Source: Apostichopus japonicus (lineage: Eukaryota; Echinodermata; Holothuroidea; Aspidochirotida; Stichopodidae). Taken from it: a stretch of DNA of 62,000 nucleotides. Numbering within the stretch: the stretch's first letter is position 1; every line of letters begins with the position of its first letter. This document shows, in pieces, positions 60,001-62,000 of the stretch. The notes below the pieces were generated by a model, which was given only the letters and a program-made list of their open reading frames with translations, ran no database searches and was not told the origin of the DNA. Position numbers and translations under genes: made by a program. The stretch is taken from positions 21,028,826-21,090,825 of the forward strand of contig NC_092561.1 of assembly GCF_037975245.1 (NCBI RefSeq), read 5' to 3'.

Positions 60001-62000
60001 AAACGAATGAATAAATAATACTTTCTTCCACATGGTAGCCTAACACCACACTAAGTCAATGAGAAATCTAGCTAAGCCTAACCATCTGTTTATTTGCTGC
60101 AGTTGTGACGCAGTTATAAGACATCCATGGAATACTTTCGTTATTGCTGTTACGTTCGACCACATGGTTGCCTAACACCACACTAAGTCAATGGGGGTAA
60201 TGTAGTCTAGCCATTTTGTTTACTAGCTGAAATTGTGACGCAGTTATAAGATATCTATGGAAAGCTTTCGTTATTGCTGTTATCTTCGAACACATGGTAG
60301 CCTAACAACACACTAAGTCAATGGGAAATCTGCCTAACCATTGGTTTGCAATTTTTTTTTTTTAAACAATCACACTTTGCGTAGGATTCGGGTATTTAAT
60401 TAGGAACCGGGTAGTATTACGTCGGGCGGGTACTTTCGTTATTGCTGTTATCTTCGACCACATTGTAGCCTAACACCACACAAAGTCAATGGGAAATCTG
60501 CCTAACCGTCTGTTTGCCAATTTTTTTTTCATCTTAAATCACACTTATCGTAGGATTCGGGTAATAAATTAGGAACCGGGTAGGATCGCGTCGGGCGGGT
60601 ACCCGGGTACCCGGATAACCCGTGCAAACACTAATGTACACTAGCACCATATGTAACCCAACTTCATATGAACACTGACTACATGCATACACTAAGTTTG
60701 TGTCTACTCTGACTTTGTTATATATGTACACTAGCACCATATGTACCAAAACTTCATATGAACACTGACTACATGCATACACTTATTTTGTGTCTACTAT
60801 GACTTTGTTATGTATGTACACTAGCACCATATGTACCACAACTTCATATGAACACTGACTACATGCATACCCTTAGTTTGTGTCTACTCTGACTTTGTCT
60901 TGTATGTACACTAGCACCATATGTACCCAAACTTCATAAGAACACTGACTAAATGCATACACTAAGTTTGTGTCTACTCTGACTTTGTTATGTGTGTACA
61001 CTAGCACCATTTATACACCAACTTCATATGGACACTGACTACATGCATACTCTGACTTTGTTATGTATGTACACTAGCACCATATGTACCCAAACTTCAT
61101 AAGAACAATGACTAAATGCATACACTAAGTTTGTTTCTACTCTGACTTTGTTATGTATGTACACTAGCACCATATGTACCAAAACTTCATATGAACACTG
61201 ACTACATGCATTCACTAAGTTTGTGTCTACTATGACTTTGTTATGTATGTACACTAGCACCATTTGATAACCAACTTGCTAACAATACAGACTGCAGGCA
61301 TACACTGTGTTTGCTGGTTTCGTGTCGCCACCTTCGTCATGTGTGTACAGACTTCATGTGTACTCTGAAGACATGTGTATCGAGACTTAAATGCACATCC
61401 CGAGTTATGTATTATGTGTGTGCAGGGCCATTAGTCCCTAAGCTTTGTGTACAATGATTGAATTTTTGCAACAACTTTGTTCATTGCGTTTGTGTGCGAA
61501 GATTGCCTCGTGTGTGCAAAGACATTTGTGTGTTCATGATATGATTGAGTAGTTCAGTATGTCTTGATTTTCTTAAGTTTGATTGACTTGCATGGGATCA
61601 TGGGACATGTTCATATAAATCACAAACTATATACTGTAAAGCTGACAAGTCTGGTTGACTTTGATGGGTTCATGGGACATGTTCAAATAAATCACAAAGT
61701 AGACAAGTTTGGTTCGATTAGAGTTAATCAAAGTTCTGTCAGCTCCTTCTCTTCTTCATTTGACATAAGTTCTGCTGGTGTAAGACAGACTGTCATTACT
61801 TAGATGAGAAGAAACCCTCATATATATGGTAAATGGATCTGCTATCTATAGTAGTGGCCCCTCTTCATTTACCTTGATCTTTTCTTTCTTGTTATTTCCT
61901 CTCAGGGCTCAGTGTGTAGATGTGTTCGCTAACGCCATTTGTGAGATGCCGAACACGAGCATTGCAGAGCCTCTTCTCAAGTTTCCACAATCTCTGGAAC
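26756..62000 (+). CDS. PATL1: PAT1 homolog (PATL1), mRNA decapping/decay factor; 16 exons, 3' end outside window
   Basis: PAT1-family proteins bridge deadenylation and decapping. They act in cytoplasmic P-bodies and bind DDX6, the LSM1-7 ring and the decapping and CCR4-NOT complexes. Sixteen exons join with GT-AG introns and unbroken phase into 811 codons up to the window end. Landmarks are the DETF motif (residues 33-36, the DDX6-contact type of motif), an acidic segment (about 104-108), a Met/Pro/Gly-rich middle (about 316-415) and the signature [17 protein letters not shown] (about 442-458). [19 protein letters not shown] (about 530-548) opens the C-terminal helical repeat domain. Vertebrate PATL1 is about 770 aa, so this one is somewhat longer. 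Family assignment is from remembered similarity and is firm; exon 1 is the least certain part. Confidence 0.92.
28338..28385 (+). repeat. Short tandem repeat (left half)
   Basis: About 17-bp units of the TGGCACTGTATTAAACG type. The array resumes at 29264-29338 after being split by the element at 28386. Confidence 0.6.
28386..29263 (+). mobile_element. hAT-like element, family 2, copy A (878 bp)
   Basis: It starts TAGTGTTTGCACAGG and ends GTGTAAACACTA. Flanks TTAAACGT and TTAAATGT are an 8-bp target duplication with one change. It carries the shared GGTTAGGCTA/TGTGGTCGAAGATAAC cassette and has no intact transposase. It sits in PATL1 intron 1, inside a tandem repeat. Confidence 0.82.
30815..30968 (+). 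repeat. 155-bp direct duplication, left copy
   Basis: It shares TAAATAGATAAACTGTGAAG and GCTTGTTCACTCATTCAAAA with 31309-31463 at high similarity. The two copies bracket a 340-bp poly(A)-ended segment. Confidence 0.75.
30969..31308 (+). mobile_element. Possible LINE 3' end with poly(A)
   Basis: An open frame of about 65 codons ends at 31190 (…[10 protein letters not shown], then TAA). It is followed by about 110 bp of AT-rich trailer and an A-rich end (AATAAAAAAAATAATTATAA then A11). This layout fits a 5'-truncated retroposon insertion. The family is not recognised. Confidence 0.4.
31309..31463 (+). repeat. 155-bp direct duplication, right copy
   Basis: Second copy of 30815-30968, with an A run (31391-31404) inserted. 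Confidence 0.75.
31729..31831 (+). CDS. PATL1: PATL1 exon 2
   Basis: Residues 12-45 plus one base. It encodes PLDEGPED and the NDETFG segment, the conserved PAT1 N-terminal motif that contacts the DDX6 helicase. The acceptor is TTTCGGCAG and the donor GTAACA. The next intron (3.0 kb) holds a full hAT-like family 1 element at 32138-33760 and a diverged family 5 end near 31890-32070. Confidence 0.88.
31890..32070 (-). repeat. Diverged end of a family 5 element
   Basis: GATGTGCCCAGAATTTCCTG, TGCCGGGTATACTGATC and GCCAAATGCTGGCACTTGTG match, in reverse, the right part of the element at 37668-38134. No second end is seen. Confidence 0.55.
32138..33760 (+). mobile_element. hAT-like element, family 1, copy 1 (1623 bp)
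   Basis: It starts TAGTGCTGTGCCGTTTA and ends AACTCACAGCCCTA. Perfect 8-bp target duplication TTAGCAAT (32130-32137 and 33761-33768). Subterminal repeats of CGTTTAAACG occur at both ends. No transposase frame. It is highly similar to the inverted copy at 50084-51723. Located in PATL1 intron 2. Confidence 0.92.
34792..34931 (+). CDS. PATL1: PATL1 exon 3
   Basis: Residues 46-92. [15 protein letters not shown] corresponds to the vertebrate DDDWQEAHERLAELEE segment. The acceptor is TTCTATAG, the donor GTAAAC, and it ends in phase 0 (EE). The following 678-bp intron holds no recognised feature. Confidence 0.9.
35610..35717 (+). CDS. PATL1: PATL1 exon 4
   Basis: Residues 93-128, [19 protein letters not shown] and a Ser-rich end. 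Phase 0 to phase 0; the acceptor is TTTCATAG and the donor GTATTG. The next intron (1.6 kb) contains the hammerhead-like palindrome, a TIR element and the duplicated 3' splice sites of exon 5. Confidence 0.88.
35874..36012. repeat. Perfect 61-bp palindrome with hammerhead-like cores
   Basis: The arms 35874-35934 and 35952-36012 are exact reverse complements around a 17-nt loop. Read on either strand, each arm shows a hammerhead-ribozyme layout: GCCT, core CCGAAGA, stem GATCC/GGATC, GAAA, and GTC before AGGC. The core has C where active hammerheads have U (CUGANGA). Short hammerheads of this layout occur in Penelope-like elements. Confidence 0.7.
36110..36607. mobile_element. TIR element, CAGGGGTGTTGGA ends
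   Basis: The left end CAGGGGTGTTGGACC…GGTACGGCA is matched, inverted, by TGCCGTACC…TCCGACGCCCCTG at the right. The immediate flanks (ATAAAAGT, CAGCTGTA) do not match, so no target duplication is seen. About 500 bp, no coding. Confidence 0.5.
37137..37322 (+). repeat. Two extra copies of the exon 5 acceptor and 5' end
   Basis: A 93-bp unit (TATTGTTTTAAC pyrimidine tract, TTGTAG acceptor, then the first 69 bp of exon 5) occurs three times with acceptors ending at 37136, 37229 and 37322. Only the third copy continues into the full exon. Using either upstream acceptor reads [18 protein letters not shown] and so on into an in-frame TAG. Confidence 0.9.
37323..37532 (+). CDS. PATL1: PATL1 exon 5
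   Basis: Residues 129-198. [20 protein letters not shown] leads to [11 protein letters not shown], placed against the SSIWDGSEVL segment of vertebrate PATL1. The third of three tandem acceptors is chosen because it alone avoids an in-frame stop. Phase 0 at both ends; the donor is GTAATG. The next intron (2.0 kb) carries a family 5 MITE and two SINE-type repeats. Confidence 0.88.
37668..38134. mobile_element. hAT-like MITE, family 5 (467 bp)
   Basis: The ends CAGGGATGTGCCCA and TGGGCACATCCCTG are perfectly inverted. GTTATA occurs on both outer sides (37662-37667 and 38135-38140), a possible 6-bp or eroded longer target duplication. Located in PATL1 intron 5. Confidence 0.7.
38900..39022 (+). 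repeat. Retroposon 3' end with GATT tail
   Basis: TTGGCGCTATATAAATGTCT followed by repeated TGATTGAT is a 3'-tail form common in marine invertebrate SINE/LINE elements. The 5' limit is not clear. Confidence 0.5.
39055..39302 (+). mobile_element. tRNA-derived SINE, copy 1
   Basis: The head has an A box (TTAGCTCAGTGGTTA) and a decayed B box (AGTTCGAGTGACTCC). A unique body follows (GTCGTCCAGTTACAGAGTTG, CTTGCAGGGCGATCTAAAAT) and an ATAC-repeat tail. It matches the minus-strand copies at 46810-47046 and 48110-48357. Confidence 0.85.
39581..39763 (+). CDS. PATL1: PATL1 exon 6
   Basis: Residues 199-259. It contains [25 protein letters not shown] and then a Pro/Gly-rich stretch with two GTPxRG motifs. 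Phase 0 to 0; the acceptor is ACATGCAG and the donor GTCAGT. The 734-bp intron that follows shows nothing recognisable. Confidence 0.88.
40498..40666 (+). CDS. PATL1: PATL1 exon 7
   Basis: Residues 260-315 plus one base. [18 protein letters not shown] and [10 protein letters not shown] match the GRMSPSQFARV type of segment in vertebrates. Two donors are visible. CAG/GTGCTC at 40653 would break the frame, while AAAC/GTAAGT at 40666 is stronger and gives the phase 1 needed by exon 8. The 978-bp intron contains a 28-bp minisatellite. Confidence 0.85.
40808..41095 (+). repeat. 28-bp minisatellite
   Basis: About ten copies of GACTGGGTTAGTTGGAGTGC plus TCCATGCT, in PATL1 intron 7. Confidence 0.93.
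41645..41951 (+). CDS. PATL1: PATL1 exon 8 (Met/Pro/Gly-rich)
   Basis: Residues 316-417 plus two bases. Low-complexity sequence rich in Pro, Met and Gly with repeats of PMGRG, PHQG and NMMPRSP. It corresponds to the disordered, self-associating middle of PAT1 proteins that promotes P-body assembly. It ends in phase 2 at AACG/GTAAAT. The next intron holds a 402-bp family 2 hAT-like element. Confidence 0.9.
42095..42496 (+). mobile_element. hAT-like element, family 2, copy B (402 bp)
   Basis: It starts TAGTGTTTGCACAGG and ends CCCGTGTAAACACTA. Perfect 8-bp target duplication TTATACAT (42087-42094 and 42497-42504). It is an internally deleted relative of copies A and D. Confidence 0.93.
42749..42914 (+). 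CDS. PATL1: PATL1 exon 9 (conserved [12 protein letters not shown] block)
   Basis: Residues 418-473. The diagnostic segment is [20 protein letters not shown] followed by [14 protein letters not shown], the most conserved non-helical block of the family. It ends in phase 0 at ATCAG/GTAAGT. The last 35 bp of this exon and its donor are copied three more times in the following intron. Confidence 0.95.
42991..43323 (+). repeat. Three extra copies of the exon 9 end with splice sites
   Basis: A 111-bp unit recurs with CAGA(G/A)AACCC at 42880 (exon 9), 42991, 43102 and 43213. Each extra copy has its own acceptor (CTTTCTGCAG), a 32-nt exon-like segment and a GTAATT donor. Inclusion would put TGA in frame in copies two and four. 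In copy three TGA is changed to TGT, but the 32-nt length still shifts the frame. Confidence 0.9.
43340..44343 (+). mobile_element. hAT-like element, family 2, copy C (about 1.0 kb)
   Basis: The left end is TAGTGTTTTTATGCACTGG and the right end GACCCGTGTAAAACACTA. Flanks ATCACAAG and ATTTTGAT do not match, so one edge may be rearranged. It carries the tandem GGTTAGGCTA/GTGGTCAAAG cassette. The right end lies 23 bp before the exon 10 acceptor. Confidence 0.75.
44367..44535 (+). CDS. PATL1: PATL1 exon 10
   Basis: Residues 474-529 plus one base. It is highly charged ([19 protein letters not shown] through [14 protein letters not shown]) and ends in LEPRVYKP, matching the LEHAYKP of vertebrates. 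Its acceptor lies 23 bp after the end of a family 2 element. The donor is CAG/GTAGGT. The 1.4 kb intron after it holds a palindromic MITE. Confidence 0.92.
44970..45190. other. AT-rich stretch, possible retroposon trailer
   Basis: GATAGATAGATATTTATTCAGCC and the following A/T-rich sequence resemble the 3' trailer of a minus-strand retroposon, like 49385-49500. Weak. Confidence 0.3.
45381..45525. mobile_element. Palindromic MITE-like element
   Basis: Near-perfect inverted arms of about 46 bp (45381-45427 and 45479-45525; GGGGTTAATGAACGGTCTAG … CTAGACCGTTGATTAACCCC) flank a 51-bp centre that is itself rich in GTTAATGC/GCATTAA. A related ATGAGTAACGCACGG lies at about 45262-45276, so the full element may begin further left. 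Confidence 0.6.
45908..46008 (+). CDS. PATL1: PATL1 exon 11
   Basis: Residues 530-563. [20 protein letters not shown] matches the vertebrate [20 protein letters not shown] almost residue for residue and fixes the family. It ends EEEED in phase 0 at GTGAGT. The following 552-bp intron starts with a copy of repeat R1 (46029-46260). Confidence 0.96.
46029..46260 (+). repeat. Dispersed repeat R1 in a PATL1 intron
   Basis: From AATCCGCTCTTTAGTAAGAC to GGCAGTGGTAATAAA. Highly similar to the histone spacer copies (2834-3064 inverted, 111-236 direct). It begins 20 bp after exon 11 ends. Confidence 0.8.
46561..46766 (+). CDS. PATL1: PATL1 exon 12
   Basis: Residues 564-631 plus two bases. Start of the C-terminal helical domain: [20 protein letters not shown], then [20 protein letters not shown]. 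Helix-rich and charged, it matches the KRRKTLVIIEKTYSLLLDVED segment. The donor is GAAGA/GTGAGT, phase 2. The next 953-bp intron contains a full minus-strand SINE (46810-47046). Confidence 0.94.
46810..47046 (-). mobile_element. tRNA-derived SINE, copy 2 (best-preserved head)
   Basis: On the minus strand the A box is TTAGCTCAGTGGTAA and the B box GGTTCGAGTCACTCC, both close to tRNA consensus. The body and TATGTATATT tail follow. Confidence 0.88.
47720..47918 (+). CDS. PATL1: PATL1 exon 13
   Basis: Residues 632-698. [20 protein letters not shown] and LLPLLSHQQ match the VQIMCIRKGKRMVARILPFLS helices of the Pat-C domain, the LSM1-7 and decapping-factor interface. The donor is GAG/GTAAGT, phase 0. 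The next intron is 5.1 kb and holds a nest of transposons plus simple repeats. Confidence 0.96.
48110..48357 (-). mobile_element. tRNA-derived SINE, copy 3 (head truncated)
   Basis: Body and long ATAC-type tail as in the other copies, but the sequence stops at about 48357, before the B and A boxes. Confidence 0.85.
49385..49818 (-). mobile_element. LINE 3' fragment (end of the reverse transcriptase ORF)
   Basis: On the minus strand an uninterrupted frame of about 90 codons runs to a TAA at 49540-49542. It includes [14 protein letters not shown], then [20 protein letters not shown] and [11 protein letters not shown]. This has the form of the extreme C-terminus of non-LTR retrotransposon proteins (…RTxRYKxSFxPxAI). 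An AT-rich trailer follows to 49385. It is strongly 5'-truncated and not functional. Confidence 0.65.
50084..51723 (-). mobile_element. hAT-like element, family 1, copy 2 (1640 bp)
   Basis: Inverted relative to copy 1: it starts TAGGGCTGTGAATTTTC and ends CGGCACAGCACTA. Perfect 8-bp target duplication ATGCATAT (50076-50083 and 51724-51731). Only a few percent differences from copy 1 by eye. Confidence 0.93.
52308..52575. repeat. TAG/TTG trinucleotide repeat
   Basis: About 270 bp of GTA units with scattered GTT and GTC variants. It makes poly-Val, poly-Thr and poly-Leu/Gln frames that are artefacts. Confidence 0.96.
52662..52945 (+). repeat. Tandem repeat, about 110 bp, 2-3 copies
   Basis: Units run from AACATGTCGGCTGTGGTTTC to ACTGTAACAAACAT, each with an internal duplication of AGTAATTNTACTGTAACAAA. 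It lies just before the duplicated exon 14 acceptor. Confidence 0.8.
52980..53046 (+). repeat. Extra copy of the exon 14 acceptor and 5' end
   Basis: A 67-bp duplication. TTGTTTTCAG at 52970-52979 followed by ACATTGCCAATTCTCTTTCA repeats as TTGTTTCAG at 53038-53046 followed by the true exon. The unit is not a multiple of three, and use of the upstream acceptor runs into an in-frame TAA. Confidence 0.88.
53047..53193 (+). CDS. PATL1: PATL1 exon 14
   Basis: Residues 699-747. [20 protein letters not shown] continues the helical domain (vertebrate EVLPCLLSPFSLLLYHLP region) and ends NVTGAIQHK. Phase 0 at both ends; the donor is AAA/GTAAGT. The 1.9 kb intron after it contains a 74-bp minisatellite with higher-order pattern. 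Confidence 0.93.
53718..54660 (+). repeat. 74-bp minisatellite with higher-order pattern
   Basis: About 13 monomers start ACTCACTAAAAGAGGTTTCT. They differ at linked sites (CCCTTG or ACACATG; CACTAG or CAATAG; CAGTC or CATTA). Monomers 5-8 and 9-12 repeat the same order of variants. Located in PATL1 intron 14. Confidence 0.92.
55101..55198 (+). CDS. PATL1: PATL1 exon 15
   Basis: Residues 748-779 plus two bases of a Trp codon. [20 protein letters not shown] matches FGLSLLLILLSRGEDLQSSD of vertebrate PATL1. It ends in phase 2 at GAATG/GTAAGT. Two different downstream exons fit this phase: the conserved one at 61906 and a transposon-linked one at 57604. Confidence 0.95.
55440..55621 (+). repeat. 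90-bp satellite, left remnant
   Basis: One good monomer (TGTATGTACACTAGCACCAT … GACTCTGTTATATAT) and one decayed one. It is the left flank of the element at 55622-58983; the array resumes at 58984. Confidence 0.8.
57604..57667 (+). CDS. Alternative exon 16a inside an inverted-end element
   Basis: Acceptor TTTACAG, phase 2, so it can join exon 15 in frame to read [12 protein letters not shown] and NGKKNFVYL; donor TTG/GTGAGT, phase 0. It does not match the PATL1 C-terminus. The [16 protein letters not shown] pattern recalls a small SH3-like module seen at the C-terminus of many uncharacterised transposon-linked proteins in marine invertebrates (recollection, not tested). It may be the element's own exon, a PATL1 alternative exon, or both. 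Confidence 0.5.
57794..57958 (+). CDS. Alternative terminal exon 16b with stop
   Basis: Continues 16a in frame: [20 protein letters not shown] and so on to RACV and TGA (57956-57958), 54 residues. Its [14 protein letters not shown] segment fits the second half of the transposon-linked module named for 16a. Poly(A) signals AATAAA follow at 58127 and about 58208. A PATL1 form ending here would be about 855 aa and lack the last helices of the normal domain. Confidence 0.5.
   Translation, partial: VQGIANSQVGLKFLQRRKSGSFQSTNELCHLHPLSDICGVMSPPSVSLEQRACV
58085..58240 (+). repeat. Tandem duplication with two poly(A) signals
   Basis: Two copies of a roughly 80-bp block (ACCTTTTCTAGTTTT … GATTTGAATAAATGTGAGGC … CACCTTGTCAGATTGTTT), each with AATAAA (58127-58132 and about 58208). 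It lies 170 bp past the stop of exon 16b and may be its 3' end signal. Confidence 0.7.
58984..59443 (+). repeat. 90-bp satellite, middle block
   Basis: Five monomers with exact 90-bp spacing (CACTAGCACC at 58991, 59081, 59171, 59261, 59351). The unit is a multiple of three without stops on the minus strand, so a 157-aa frame of 30-residue repeats appears. Confidence 0.95.
59444..60633 (-). mobile_element. hAT-like element, family 2, copy D (1190 bp)
   Basis: It starts TAGTGTTTACACGGGTC and ends ACCCGTGCAAACACTA. Perfect 8-bp target duplication ATGTACAC (59436-59443 and 60634-60641), taken from the satellite. It contains three cassette copies and, near 60370-60430, a second internal copy of its right-end sequence. 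Confidence 0.93.
60634..61265 (+). repeat. 90-bp satellite, right block
   Basis: About seven more monomers, less regular (one is shortened near 61010-61074). It fades into diverged sequence after 61265. Confidence 0.93.
61575..61712 (+). repeat. Short tandem duplication before exon 16
   Basis: GGGATCATGGGACATGTTCA…AATAAATCACAAA and GGGTTCATGGGACATGTTCA…AATAAATCACAAA repeat at about 77-bp spacing. No gene in 61265-61905. Confidence 0.65.
61906..62000 (+). CDS. PATL1: PATL1 exon 16 (conserved; cut by window end)
   Basis: Residues 780-811 and onward. Acceptor TCCTCTCAG, phase 2, giving [20 protein letters not shown] after joining exon 15. This matches the QWTEVMFMATRELLRIP helix of vertebrate PATL1. 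It continues past the window ([11 protein letters not shown]); roughly 40-60 residues should remain. No stop or poly(A) signal is in view. Confidence 0.9.

Overview
This is animal nuclear DNA. It holds a replication-dependent core histone array (positions 1-16358), an AT-rich repeat-laden spacer (16359 to about 26700), and most of one long intron-rich gene on the + strand (26756 to past the window end). The gene encodes a PAT1/PATL1-type mRNA decay factor. The organism is most likely an echinoderm. H4 has Cys at residue 73, as in sea urchin H4, instead of the Thr of most animals. H2A has the [12 protein letters not shown]-terminal tail seen in echinoderms. A sea cucumber is possible, but the species cannot be fixed from sequence alone.

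Histone array. A 5.78 kb unit is repeated head to tail: two complete units (5780 and 5778 bp) and a third that stops at 16358. Each unit carries H3 (-), H4 (+), H2B (-) and H2A (+) in two divergent pairs with shared promoter regions. There is no H1. All eleven genes are intronless and end in the same 16-nt histone mRNA stem-loop. A purine-rich U7-type element follows, and then a further conserved block shared by all four gene types that the known signals do not explain. The array breaks off close to the predicted H2A start site of unit 3, leaving an H2A promoter without its gene next to a GC-rich cluster of hairpins.

Spacer 16.4-26.7 kb. I see no gene here. It contains a CTGA-type repeat field, a 140-150 bp tandem repeat, a 2.3 kb hAT-like element, a 0.7 kb GGGA/12-mer purine tract and a small MITE.

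PATL1 gene. Sixteen coding exons can be joined with GT-AG introns and a continuous phase, giving 811 codons up to the window edge. They cover the N-terminal DETF motif, a Met/Pro/Gly-rich middle, the conserved [12 protein letters not shown] block and most of the C-terminal helical domain. The last exon(s) and poly(A) site lie beyond the window. Three exon edges, with their splice sites, have been tandemly duplicated inside the neighbouring introns (93 bp x3, 111 bp x4, 67 bp x2). The last intron holds a 90-bp satellite split by a 3.36 kb element with inverted ends. That element carries two open exons in the right phase to give PATL1 an alternative C-terminus.

Mobile DNA. At least six groups of hAT-like or TIR elements are present, several with clear 8-bp target duplications. 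There are also three copies of a tRNA-derived SINE, LINE 3' fragments, a palindrome with hammerhead-ribozyme-like cores, and a dispersed repeat shared by the histone spacer and a PATL1 intron. Exon calls rest on reading frame, splice sites and remembered similarity to vertebrate PATL1; no alignment was run.
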